From assembly GCF_900323885.1 (NCBI RefSeq), contig NZ_OOHJ01000018.1:496001-560000 (forward strand): a stretch of DNA of 64,000 nt. Direction: 5' to 3'. The notes under the pieces are model-generated. The model worked only from the letters and a program-made list of their open reading frames with translations. It was not told the DNA's origin and did not search any database. The DNA comes from [Actinomadura] parvosata subsp. kistnae. GTDB lineage: Bacteria; Actinomycetota; Actinomycetes; Streptosporangiales; Streptosporangiaceae. Every line of letters starts with the position of its first letter. Within the stretch, counting starts at the first letter, position 1. Below, in pieces: positions 7,941 through 15,705 of the stretch. A program made the position numbers and the translations under genes.

Positions 7941-8821
7941 GGGCGAAGGTGCATCCCATCGGCGCGCGGTAAAGGCCGCCACAGCCTCCCGGGGGCAGGA
8001 GGCGCAAGCGGGGCGGTGCGGAAGAAGGGCGGGGCGCGCAAGCGGGCGGCGCACAAGCGGTGGCGGACGGACGAGGGGCGCGCGGACGAGGGGCGCGCGG
8101 ACGGGGGCGGGGTGCCCCCGCGCTACGGGTTCGGTGCAGTGCGAAGCGGTTCGCACGCGCGTGTGGAAGTGGACGCAGGCGGAGCGCGGCGCACAGGCGG
8201 GGGTCGGCGCGCAGGAGGGGGCGCCGGTGCGCAGGCCGGGGGCGCCGGTGCGCAGGCGGGGCGCCCGTGCCGAAGCGGGGTCAGGCGGGGCGCGGTGCCG
8301 AAGGGAGCGGGGCCGGGAAAGCGAGCGGGGCGACGAAGTGGGCGCAGCGCGAGCAAGCGGCACAGGTGGGCGAGACACGGCGCGAGCACGTGGGGCGACA
8401 TGAGCCGACCGGCGCAGCGCAAGCTGGTGGGGGGCGGGAAGCAGGCGGGGAAGCGGGGCACAAGGGGGCGCCCGTGTGTAGGCGAGGCGCCTGCGCCGAA
8501 GCGGCGTAAGTGGGGTGCGGTACCGAAGCGGGCAAGGCGGAGAAGCGAGGCGCAGGTGGGATGCGGCATGTGGGCGAGGCGCCGGTGTGTCAGGTGCGCG
8601 GTGAGGCGCTGTGCGGCGTGGTCAAGGGCCGCGCGGCGAGGCGCTGTGGGCGGGATCAAGGGCCTCGCGGCGAGGCGCTGTGCGGCGGGATCGAGGGCCG
8701 CGTGGCGAAGCGCTGTGGGGCGTGGTCGAATGCCGTGCGGTGACGCGTGGCGAGGTGCTGTGCGGCGCGAGCGGGCGCCGCACAGCGCCGGCGCGATCCA
8801 CGCGTGACCCCGCGCCCCCGC
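7941..8821. repeat. GC-rich degenerate tandem-repeat tract, no credible gene
   Basis: An 880-bp gap with open frames on both strands in nearly every phase, typical of stop-poor low-complexity GC DNA; the predicted peptides are Arg/Gly/Ala repeats with no fold. The tract starts with a diverged copy of the cobD 3' end (GCCGCCACAGCCTCCCGG at about 7975-7992 against the gene end at 7917-7934, 58 bp apart). It contains short direct repeats of GACGAGGGGCGCGCG (about 8070-8102), several GCGCAGGCSGGG units (about 8190-8275), and a clearer 35-bp array at 8603-8740. No promoter, tRNA or protein signal is supported. Confidence 0.75.
8603..8740. repeat. 35-bp tandem repeat, four copies
   Basis: Four consecutive units begin GAGGCGCTGT or GAAGCGCTGT at 8603, 8638, 8672 and 8707 (lengths 35, 34, 35, about 34). 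Each continues with a GCGGCGKGRTCRAGGGCC-like core. A fifth weaker unit (GAGGTGCTGTGCGGCGCG) follows near 8751. There are no unique spacers, so this is not CRISPR. Confidence 0.8.
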
Positions 8822-9055
8822 TTACATGGCGCGGTTGAGGTTGAGGACGAGCCAGATCACGAAGATGGCGACCAGGGTGATGCCGATCATCGATTTCGCG
8901 GCGTTGTGGGCGACGGTCCTCCGGGCCGTGACCTGCCTGGCGCTCTGCTTCCACACCTGACGCATAATGATCATGGTCTGGAACCGGCGTCCCAGGGCGA
9001 ACACGGCGAGTCCGATCAGGATGAATAAGATGACGCGGCCATCTGCAGGTTCCAC
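8822..9055 (-). CDS. Small two-helix membrane protein, unknown function
   Basis: A 77-residue protein with GTG start at 9055 preceded by a strong RBS (GGGGGGAT, 7 bases upstream). Two hydrophobic segments are visible: VILFILIGLAVFALG (about 8-22) and MIGITLVAIFVIWLVLNL (about 56-73), separated by a basic, Gln/Arg-rich stretch. The pattern suggests a hairpin with the loop in the cytoplasm. I do not recognise the family. The good RBS, base composition and an upstream palindrome argue that it is real. It lies between the repeat tract and exonuclease III. Confidence 0.6.
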   Translation of the reverse strand: MEPADGRVILFILIGLAVFALGRRFQTMIIMRQVWKQSARQVTARRTVAHNAAKSMIGITLVAIFVIWLVLNLNRAM

Positions 9056-9100
9056 GGGTATCCCCCCTGTGGTCCTTGGAGTTGCTTACCGCCCCCGAAA

Positions 9101-9118
9101 CTGTGAGAACACAGAATA
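9101..9118 (-). promoter_or_regulatory. Palindrome with minus-strand -10-like TATTCT
   Basis: CTGTGAGAACACAG (9101-9114) is a perfect CTGTG/CACAG inverted repeat with a 4-base centre. TATTCT on the minus strand (plus 9113-9118) could be a -10 for the small membrane protein gene, leaving a leader of about 55 bases. The binding protein is unknown. Confidence 0.3.
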
Positions 9119-9146
9119 CTCGCGCGACAGCGATTTGTGACCATAT

Positions 9147-9947
9147 TTATGCCTCCAGGTCAACCACGATCGGCGCGTGATCGGACGGCCCCTTCCCCTT
9201 GCGGGCCTCCCGGTCCACGTACGCCGAGCGCACCCGCCCGGCGACGTCGCCGCTGGCGTACACGAGGTCGATGCGCATCCCCTTGTTCTGGTGGAACATG
9301 CCGGCCCGGTAGTCCCAGTACGTGAACGGGTGCGGCCCCTTCATCGGGGTCGGCACCACGTCGTGCAGGCCGAGGTCGCGCAGGGCGGCGAGGGCCTGGC
9401 GTTCGGCGGGGGTGACGTGGGTGGCGCCGGCGAACAGGGAGGCGTCCCAGACGTCGGCGTCGGTCGGGGCCACGTTGTAGTCGCCGCAGGCCACCACGGG
9501 CAGCCCGGCGGCGACCTCGGCGGCCAGGGCGTCGCGCAGCGCGGCGAACCAGTCGAGCTTGTAGACGAAGTGGGGCGAGTCGAGCGTGCGGCCGTTGGGC
9601 GCGTACAGGGACCAGACCCGCATCCCGGCGCAGGTGGCGCCGATGGCGCGGGCCTCGGGGCGGGCGGCGCCGACCCCGTCGAGCTCGCCGAAGCCGGGCT
9701 CGCCGGGGAAGCTCAGCGTCACGTCCGCCAGGCCGACCCTGGACAGCAGGGCGACGCCGTTCCAGCGGCCGTCCCCGTGGGCGGCGGCGGTGTAGCCGAG
9801 TTCGCTCACCTCCGCCACCGGGAACGCCTCCGCGGCGCATTTGGTCTCCTGTAGGCACACGATGTCGGGCGCGGTCTCGGCCAGCCATTCGAGCAGGCGG
9901 GGGAGCCGCGCCTTGACGGAGTTCACGTTCCAGGTTGCCAGGCGCAT
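9147..9947 (-). CDS. xthA: Exodeoxyribonuclease III family AP endonuclease
   Basis: A 266-residue member of the exonuclease-endonuclease-phosphatase superfamily. It starts MRLATWNVNSVKARL, has the metal-binding Glu in CLQETKC (about 33), YAPNGR (about 117), the Asp/Asn pair in CGDYNVAPTDADVWD (about 155), and ends with SDHAPIVVDLE, the catalytic Asp-His. These residues all match ExoIII/XthA enzymes, which cut at abasic sites and trim 3' blocks during base-excision repair in the cytoplasm. Length is normal for actinobacterial XthA. The start ATG at 9947 follows a GAGGG. Upstream on the same strand is the inositol-phosphate-synthase-like gene, separated by a hairpin at 9993-10027, so it is probably transcribed independently. 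Confidence 0.92.
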   Translation of the reverse strand: MRLATWNVNSVKARLPRLLEWLAETAPDIVCLQETKCAAEAFPVAEVSELGYTAAAHGDGRWNGVALLSRVGLADVTLSFPGEPGFGELDGVGAARPEARAIGATCAGMRVWSLYAPNGRTLDSPHFVYKLDWFAALRDALAAEVAAGLPVVACGDYNVAPTDADVWDASLFAGATHVTPAERQALAALRDLGLHDVVPTPMKGPHPFTYWDYRAGMFHQNKGMRIDLVYASGDVAGRVRSAYVDREARKGKGPSDHAPIVVDLEA

Positions 9948-9992
9948 CCCTCAAGCCTGCCACCCCGGCACCCATGAGAGGCGCAACCGGCG

Positions 9993-10027
9993 CCCGGCCT
10001 GGGCATGGCGGTCCTGCTCAGGCCGGG
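9993..10027 (-). terminator. Stem-loop between the ino1-like gene and xthA
   Basis: CCCGGCCTG (9993-10001) pairs perfectly with CAGGCCGGG (10019-10027) around a 17-base loop. It lies downstream of the ino1-like stop on the minus strand and has no T run. The sequence at 10021-10035 (GGCCGGGCCGCCTTCATC) weakly resembles the ino1-like 3' end at 10091-10105, so the hairpin may derive from a duplicated gene end. Confidence 0.45.
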
Positions 10028-10089
10028 CCGCCTTCATCGGCGGGCCGGGCGCGCAGGGCAGACGGCCGCCTCAGCCCTCCATACGCGGG

Positions 10090-11061
10090 TCAGGCGGCCT
10101 TCATCAGCGTGCTCGACACCTCCTCCAGGAGCCCGCCCACCCCCCGGTCCAGCGCGGCCTTGGCGTGGCGGGCGGCGTCGAGGGCGTTGCCGGCGGCGCT
10201 GGGTGAGTCCTCGACGACCAGGCGCAGCTCCAGCTCCAGCGGGGACCCGCCGAAGCCCTCGCCGTCCAGCCGGATGTAGGCGACCTTGCGGTCGTCCATG
10301 AAGGGGACGTACTGGGCGCCGACGTGCACGGACGCCCCGGCGCCCGCCGCCTTCGTGGCCTTCTTGCCGCGCATGCGCGCCGGGTCCTCCAGGTTGACGA
10401 AGTCCATGTTGCCGCCGCCGAGGAGCTGGTGCCCGCCGGTGAGGTGGACGCCGCTGCGGGTCAGGGCGTCGACCAGCGCGCGGTGCACGAGGGTGGCGCC
10501 GAACGAGCTCTTGAGGTCGTCCCCGATCAACGGCAGGCCGGCGGCGGCGAAACGGGCGCGCCACTCGGGCGAGCGGGCGAGGACGGCCGGCATGCAGTTC
10601 ACGAACGCGCACCCGGCCTCGATCGCGGCCTGCGCGTACAGCTCGGCGGCCCGCTGGGCGCCGGTCGGCAGGAAGTTGAGGACGACGTGGCTGCCCGTCT
10701 CGCGCAGGTGGGCGGCGACCGCGGCGGGCGTGGCGCCGCCGCTCGGGTCGATCAGCTCGGACGAGCCGGGGCCGACGCCGTCGGCCAGGATGCCCTCGGT
10801 GACGGGCACACCGAGGTACGGCACGTCCGCGAACCTGCGGGCGTTGTTCGGGGCGGTCCAGATGGCCTGCGACAGGTCCTGGCCGAGCTTGGCCCGGCCG
10901 ACGTCGAAGGCGGCGGTGAAACGCACCTGGGAGACGGCGTATCCGGCGCAGACGGGGTTCGGCAGGCCGGGGGCGTCGCCGTCCCGGTAGTGCTCGACGC
11001 CCTGCACCAGCGAGGACACGCAGTTCCCGACCCCGATCACGGCCACGTTGACAAAACTCAT
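10090..11061 (-). CDS. Inositol-3-phosphate synthase-like protein
   Basis: A 323-residue protein with an N-terminal NAD-binding Rossmann motif (VAVIGVGNCVSSLVQGVEHY) and family blocks VCAGYAVSQVRFTAAFDV, FVNCMPAVLARSPEW, GLPLIGDDLKSSFGATLVHR and GGGNMDFVNLEDP. These match the myo-inositol-1-phosphate synthase family, which converts glucose-6-phosphate to inositol-phosphate for phosphatidylinositol and mycothiol. It is shorter than typical actinobacterial Ino1 (about 360), and the GDDxKSQ-type motif reads GDDLKSS, so it may be a divergent paralogue with altered activity. It starts 7 bp after the LAL regulator stop, so the two genes are almost certainly co-transcribed. The usual housekeeping ino1 may lie elsewhere in the genome. 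Confidence 0.8.
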   Translation of the reverse strand: MSFVNVAVIGVGNCVSSLVQGVEHYRDGDAPGLPNPVCAGYAVSQVRFTAAFDVGRAKLGQDLSQAIWTAPNNARRFADVPYLGVPVTEGILADGVGPGSSELIDPSGGATPAAVAAHLRETGSHVVLNFLPTGAQRAAELYAQAAIEAGCAFVNCMPAVLARSPEWRARFAAAGLPLIGDDLKSSFGATLVHRALVDALTRSGVHLTGGHQLLGGGNMDFVNLEDPARMRGKKATKAAGAGASVHVGAQYVPFMDDRKVAYIRLDGEGFGGSPLELELRLVVEDSPSAAGNALDAARHAKAALDRGVGGLLEEVSSTLMKAA

Positions 11062-11068
11062 GCCCGGA

Positions 11069-13705
11069 TTAGATCAGGCCCGTACGCCGGGCCACCGCGA
11101 CGGCCTCCACCCGGGAGCCCGCGCCCAGCTTGGCCATGATGTTCGACACGTGCACGCCGGACGTCCTGGCGGAGATGAACAGCCGCTCGGCGATCTGCCG
11201 GTTGCTCAGCCCCTCCGCGACCAGCCCGAGCACCTCCCGCTCCCTGGCCGACAGGACGAGCTCGTCGCCGAGGGACACCCGCAGCGTGGCCGCCGCCGCC
11301 CCGGCCGCGCGCCGCAGCGGCTCGGAGCCGAGGTGGCCGGCGATCGCGACCGCTTCGCGCAGCCGCTCGCGGGCGTGCGCCGGGTCCTGCTCGGCCGCCC
11401 GCACCAGCGCCTGACCCAGCGCGTACGGCTGCCCGACCGCCCGCCAGCACGCCACGGCCTCGGCCCAGGACCCCCCGCACTCCGCCTCGAACGTGGCCCG
11501 GTGCGCCTGCTGCACCCGTCCCGTCGTCGCGACGCCCGCCGGCGCCTCGCGGACCCGTCCGAGCCCCGCCGCCAGCGCCAGCAGCGGCCAGGCGTAGCGG
11601 CGGCTCAGCGTCAGGTCGTGCTCGGCCAGCACGTGGTCCACCACGCGGCCCGCCCGCCCTGGGTCGCGCCGGGCCAGGGCGAGCCGGCATTCGAGCAGGT
11701 CGGGTTCGAGGCAGGAGTCGTAGCCGCGCGAGCGCCCGCGCATGAGCGGCCGCACCTTGCCGACGATCTCCTCGGCCTCGTCGAGCGCGCCCTCCCAGAC
11801 GGCGATCGTGCCCAGCACCATGAGAATCCAGGCCCGGTGGATGGGCGGCGGGTCGAGCGCGAGCGCGGCCCGCATCACCTCGCGGGCCTCCGCCCAGCGG
11901 CCCATGGAGGCGAGCGGCTCGGCCAGGTTCGCCGCCAGGTGGCCGCCCCTCGACCGGGCCAGGCCCAGGCGGCGGGCCCTGGCGATGCCCTCGCGGGCCA
12001 CGGACTCCGCCCTGGCGTGCTCTCCCGCCGCCTCCAGGACGTCGGCCTCGCTGGCGTACGTCACGAGCAGGCTGTCGTCGTCCGGCGCGGCCGCCCTGGC
12101 CCGCGCGTACAGGCGCGACGCGGCCTCAAGGTCGCCGTCCAGCGCGGTGAGGGCGGCCAGGGTGGTCAGTGACCTGGCGTCGCCGAGGGCGAGCGCCTCC
12201 TCGGCGTGGGTACGGGCCTCGGCGTCCTGGCCGTTCCAGGCGAGCACGGTGGCCAGGGCGCCGATCAGCCTGGACTCGCGCGGCGCCAGCCGGACGGCCG
12301 CGCGCAGGTCGTCCAGGCCCTCCTCGCCGAGCAGGTCGCGGATCGCGACCCGCAGCTCCAGCAGCCGCGCCGCCCGCACCGGGTCCCGGTACGAGGGTCC
12401 TCCGAGACCGCCGGAGCCACGGGCCGGGTCGCCGGAGCCGTGTGCCAGGACGCCGGAGCCACCGGGCGGGGTGGACACCTCCTCCAGGGCGCGGGTGGCC
12501 AGGGCTTCCGCGCGTTCCGCGTCGCCCTCGCACAGGGCGTCGCGGGCGGCCAGCTCCAGGACGTGGACGTGGTCGGCGCCGTCCTCCGCCTGGTCCCACA
12601 GCTCCAGCACCCGTTCCCAGCGGCGCGCCGCCCACGCGGCCTCGAACGCGCGCCGCCGCTCCCCCGCCGCGTACCAGTGGTCGGCGGCCAGCTCGGGGTG
12701 GGCCTCGGCGCAGCGGGCGTGCAGCCGGCGCCGCTCCCCCGGCAGCAGGTCGTCGTAGACGGCGTCGCGGATGAGCGCGTGGCGGAAGGTGTAGCCGTCG
12801 CCGTCCACGAGCAGCAGCCGGGCGCGTACGACCGGCCGCAGCGCCTCGTCCAGTGCCAGGTCGTCGAGCCCGGCCACGGCCCGCAGCACGTCGTGCGGTG
12901 TCGTGCGCCCGGCCACGGCGGCGATCCGCAGCACGTCGAGCCCTTCCGGCGGCAGCCGCTCGGCCCCGGCCAGCAGCAGCTCCCGCAGCGAGGCGGGCGT
13001 GGGGGGTGAGGCGCGCCTGGCCGGAGAGGCCGGCGTGGCGGCGCCGGCGTCGGCGAGGGCTTCGGCGAAGAGCGGGTTGCCCTCGCTGCGCGCCGCGATC
13101 AGGTCGATGTCCAGCTCCGACGACTCGCCGTTCGCATCGCGGCCGAGCATGCGGGCCACGTCGTCGCGCCCGAGCGGCGGCACCCTGATCACTTCGGCGC
13201 CCGGCACCCGCAGCGCCTCCCGCGACGTCGCGACCACCAGCACCCCGGGCGCCATGAGGTTGCGTGCCAGGAACACCAGCAGGTCGATGCTCGCCTGGTC
13301 CGCCCAGTGCAGGTCCTCCAGCACGAGGACGAGGGGCCGCCGCTCGGCCGACCGCTCGACGAGGAGCAGCACCTCCTCGAACAGCCGGGCCCGCCCCAGG
13401 CCGGGCAGCTCCTCGACCTCGCCCAGCTCGGGCAGCAGCCGGGCCAGCCCCCGGTGCCCGCCGCCGGGCACGAGACCGGCGCCGTACTGGCGGACGAGGC
13501 CGCGCAGCACCGGTACGAACGGCGCGTACGCGACGCACCCGGGGTCGGCCCCGCCTTCGGCCACGAACGCGTCGAGCCCAGAGACGAACTCGCCGACGAG
13601 CCGCGACTTGCCGATGCCGGCCTCGCCGACGACCAGCACGAGGCCGGGCGTGCGCTCCCGCGCCGCCGCCAGCCGGGCCAGTTCGGCCGCACGTCCTACG
13701 AACAC
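11069..13705 (-). CDS. LuxR-family regulator of the LAL type (AAA ATPase plus LuxR HTH)
   Basis: An 878-residue protein. The N-terminus has an AAA/NB-ARC-like module with Walker A VVGEAGIGKSRL (about 25-36) and Walker B LVLVLEDLHWAD (about 125-136). A long helical, probably TPR-rich middle follows. The C-terminus has the LuxR helix-turn-helix LSAREREVLGLVAEGLSNRQ (about 812-831) with RTSGVHVSNIMAKL. LAL regulators sense ligands or proteins and activate secondary or sugar metabolism; the target here could include the downstream ino1-like gene, 7 bp away. GTG at 13705 is six bases after a CATAAT -10, implying a leaderless transcript. The divergent neighbour is an MFS pump, a plausible second target. 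Confidence 0.88.
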   Translation of the reverse strand: MFVGRAAELARLAAARERTPGLVLVVGEAGIGKSRLVGEFVSGLDAFVAEGGADPGCVAYAPFVPVLRGLVRQYGAGLVPGGGHRGLARLLPELGEVEELPGLGRARLFEEVLLLVERSAERRPLVLVLEDLHWADQASIDLLVFLARNLMAPGVLVVATSREALRVPGAEVIRVPPLGRDDVARMLGRDANGESSELDIDLIAARSEGNPLFAEALADAGAATPASPARRASPPTPASLRELLLAGAERLPPEGLDVLRIAAVAGRTTPHDVLRAVAGLDDLALDEALRPVVRARLLLVDGDGYTFRHALIRDAVYDDLLPGERRRLHARCAEAHPELAADHWYAAGERRRAFEAAWAARRWERVLELWDQAEDGADHVHVLELAARDALCEGDAERAEALATRALEEVSTPPGGSGVLAHGSGDPARGSGGLGGPSYRDPVRAARLLELRVAIRDLLGEEGLDDLRAAVRLAPRESRLIGALATVLAWNGQDAEARTHAEEALALGDARSLTTLAALTALDGDLEAASRLYARARAAAPDDDSLLVTYASEADVLEAAGEHARAESVAREGIARARRLGLARSRGGHLAANLAEPLASMGRWAEAREVMRAALALDPPPIHRAWILMVLGTIAVWEGALDEAEEIVGKVRPLMRGRSRGYDSCLEPDLLECRLALARRDPGRAGRVVDHVLAEHDLTLSRRYAWPLLALAAGLGRVREAPAGVATTGRVQQAHRATFEAECGGSWAEAVACWRAVGQPYALGQALVRAAEQDPAHARERLREAVAIAGHLGSEPLRRAAGAAAATLRVSLGDELVLSAREREVLGLVAEGLSNRQIAERLFISARTSGVHVSNIMAKLGAGSRVEAVAVARRTGLI

Positions 13706-13717
13706 GCCCCCATTATG
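13706..13717 (-). promoter_or_regulatory. Leaderless promoter of the LAL regulator
   Basis: Minus-strand CATAAT (plus 13712-13717), then 6 bases, then the GTG start at 13705. There is no RBS. The spacing places the transcription start at or next to the GTG. Confidence 0.5.
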
Positions 13718-13778
13718 AAGAGGCGGCTACGCATCATGCCCGATGTGTCCTGAGGCGGTTTCCGCGACCGTCGTAGGC

Positions 13779-14906
13779 ATGATGACGCGCGAGATGAACC
13801 TGATGATGGCCGCGTCGACGGCCGGCCTGCTGGGCTTCTACCTGCTGTTCTCCTCCGCCCCTCTGTACGCCGCGACCGGCGGCGGTGGCGGGCTCGGCGC
13901 CGGGTCGGTGACCGGCGCCATGATGCTGGCCACGGTCGCGGCGGAGCTGGCGGTGCCGTGGCTGCTGTCCCGGCTCGGCTACCGGGCGGTGATGGGGCTC
14001 GGGCTGGCGCTGCTCGGCCTGCCGGCGCTGCTGCTGCCGCTGTCGGCGGCGCTGGGCTGGGTGCTGGCGGTCAGCGTGCTGCGCGGGGCGGGGCTGGGCG
14101 TCCTGGTGGTGGCGGGCACGGCGCTGACGGCGGAGCTGGTGCCGGCGGAGCGGCGCGGCGAGGGGCTGGGGCTGTACGGGGTGGCGGTCGGGATCCCGTC
14201 GGTGCTGGGGCTGCCGCTGGGGTTGTGGGCGAGTCACGCGCTGGGGTTCGGGCCGGTGTTCGCGGTGGCGGGGCTCGTGCCGCTGGCGGGGTTGCCTGCC
14301 GTGCTCGGGCTGCCTGCCATGAGGCCCGCCGCGAGAAAGACCCCGACGGGGTCCACGGCGAGCGGCGGCCTGGCGGGGCTGGCGCTGATCTTCGCGGCGG
14401 TGACGACCGCGACCGGCGTCCTGGTGACGTTCCTGCCGCTGGCGGGCACCCCGGAGCTGGCCTCGGGCGCGCTGCTCGTCCAGTCCCTGGCCACGCCGGC
14501 GGCCCGCTGGTGGGCGGGCCGGCACGGCGACCGGCGCGGCTCGGCCGGGCTGCTGGCGCCCGGCGTGCTGGCCTGCGCCGCCGGTGTCGCGTTGCAGGTC
14601 TGGGCGGGCAGCCCGGTCGTGGTGGTGGCGGGGATGGCGCTGTTCGGGGCCGGGTTCGGGGTGCTGCAGAACGCGACGCTGGCGCTGATGTTCGAGCGCG
14701 GCGGGGCCGCGCGGGTGAGCGCCCTGTGGAACCTGGCCTACGACGCCGGGATGGGCGTGGGGGCGATGGGGTTCGGGCTGGTGCTGGGGCACACCGGGTA
14801 CGCGGCGGGGTTCGCGCTGGTGGCCCTGATCGTCGCGGTGATGCTGCCGCTGACCAGGGCCGAAGCCAGAGTCAAGGCCGCCGTGTGCGCTCCACTCCCA
14901 CGGTGA
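13779..14906 (+). CDS. MFS transporter (12-TM drug/solute efflux type)
   Basis: About 375 residues from the ATG at 13779 (MMTREMNLMM); an upstream ATG at 13743 would add 12 residues and cannot be excluded. About 12 hydrophobic segments are visible. The MFS signature between TM2 and TM3 is weak (LLSRLGYRAVMG), and the second-half equivalent reads RWWAGRHGDRRG. GLYGVAVGIPSVLGLPLG in the middle resembles the TM5 motif C of antiporters, so proton-driven efflux is likely. Substrate is unknown. It is divergent from the LAL regulator with a short shared region, so it may be regulated by it. Its last 35 bases overlap the convergent papain-like hydrolase gene. Confidence 0.82.
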   Translation: MMTREMNLMMAASTAGLLGFYLLFSSAPLYAATGGGGGLGAGSVTGAMMLATVAAELAVPWLLSRLGYRAVMGLGLALLGLPALLLPLSAALGWVLAVSVLRGAGLGVLVVAGTALTAELVPAERRGEGLGLYGVAVGIPSVLGLPLGLWASHALGFGPVFAVAGLVPLAGLPAVLGLPAMRPAARKTPTGSTASGGLAGLALIFAAVTTATGVLVTFLPLAGTPELASGALLVQSLATPAARWWAGRHGDRRGSAGLLAPGVLACAAGVALQVWAGSPVVVVAGMALFGAGFGVLQNATLALMFERGGAARVSALWNLAYDAGMGVGAMGFGLVLGHTGYAAGFALVALIVAVMLPLTRAEARVKAAVCAPLPR

Positions 14907-15501
14907 TCTCGTTGCCGAGCCGCCGCCCCAGGAGCAGCTCCAGGTCGTCGCCGCTCCAGAACCGGCCGGGGTCGTACCAGTTGGGCCGGCGCCCGCCCGG
15001 CAGCAGCCCCATCGCCTCGTAGGTGACGGCCACCACCTCGGCGCAGTAGGCGCTCTCGAGGGTCGCCTCCTTGCGGCTCCGGCGCGGGACGCGCCCCTTC
15101 GCCCAGCGGGCGGCCAGGCGGGCGGTGGAGGGGAACGGGGTGCCGTCGAGCCTGGCCACGGTGCGCAGGGCGGCGTCCTCCATCTCGGGGGTGGCCTCGG
15201 GGTCGAGCTGGCGCAGCCAGGCCCGCTGGTCGTAGCGGTCGGCCCACACCTTGACGGCGTCGCGCAGGTCGTGGAGCTGCACGCCCCGCTGGTGGGTGCC
15301 CGACCAAAGGTCGAGCAGGGATTTGCCCAGCTCGGCGTGCCACATCATGGGCGGCAGGTCCTCGATCACGATGGCCATGCCCACGTGGTTGACCGGGCTG
15401 TTGGTCATCGTCTGGATGGCACGGTCGGGCACGGAACGCCCGCGGAAGATCCACAGATCGCCCGTTCTCGTCACCTTGACGGCCTCGTCGAGAGTCAGCA
15501 C
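14872..15501 (-). CDS. Permuted papain-like (YiiX/NlpC-P60 type) cysteine hydrolase
   Basis: A 209-residue cytoplasmic protein. N-terminal GDLWIFRGRS and SPVNHVGMAIVIE supply the His of a circularly permuted papain fold, and SAYCAEVVAVTYEAMGLL near residue 155 supplies the Cys. This His-first, Cys-later order is characteristic of YiiX/YycO-type NlpC/P60 relatives, which act as amidases or thioesterases on lipids or peptides. No signal peptide is seen. It is convergent with the MFS gene (35-bp overlap) and divergent from a small membrane protein whose ATG lies 19 bp away. The substrate is not known. Confidence 0.7.
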   Translation of the reverse strand: MLTLDEAVKVTRTGDLWIFRGRSVPDRAIQTMTNSPVNHVGMAIVIEDLPPMMWHAELGKSLLDLWSGTHQRGVQLHDLRDAVKVWADRYDQRAWLRQLDPEATPEMEDAALRTVARLDGTPFPSTARLAARWAKGRVPRRSRKEATLESAYCAEVVAVTYEAMGLLPGGRRPNWYDPGRFWSGDDLELLLGRRLGNEITVGVERTRRP

Positions 15502-15507
15502 AGGGCT

Positions 15508-15519
15508 AGCCTAGGCAAC
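15508..15519 (+). promoter_or_regulatory. Leaderless -10 of the 61-residue protein
   Basis: TAGCCT (15507-15512) is 7 bases before ATG 15520, with no RBS. Confidence 0.4.
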
Positions 15520-15705
15520 ATGCGCTGGTGGAAGATGCTGGGATTGGCCGGGATCATGGGTGTGGCGGCCACGGGGGTGGTGATCGCGCGGGCCGAGCGG
15601 CGGCGCCGCGCGTACACGCCGGAGGAGATCAGGACCCGGCTGCGGGAGCGGGTGGAGAGCGCCCGGGAGGCCGGCGACGCTCAGCCCGAGGGCCGCAGGT
15701 CGTAG
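15520..15705 (+). CDS. Small single-pass membrane protein, unknown
   Basis: 61 residues: an N-terminal hydrophobic helix (MLGLAGIMGVAATGVVIA, about 6-23) followed by a very basic segment (RAERRRRAY) and an amphipathic helix (TPEEIRTRLRERVESARE). The arrangement suggests a single transmembrane anchor with a cytoplasmic charged tail. The ATG is placed 7 bases after a TAGCCT -10, giving a leaderless transcript. The 3' end overlaps the convergent binding-protein gene by 25 bases. No family is recognised. Confidence 0.55.
   Translation: MRWWKMLGLAGIMGVAATGVVIARAERRRRAYTPEEIRTRLRERVESAREAGDAQPEGRRS

Noticed and set aside
8603..8740. CRISPR array
   Set aside because: Units are contiguous tandem repeats without unique spacers and there are no cas genes.
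7833..8807. Overlapping frames on both strands in the repeat tract (up to 263 codons)
   Set aside because: Low-complexity Arg/Gly/Ala/Pro repeats in all phases; no RBS, no conserved motif.
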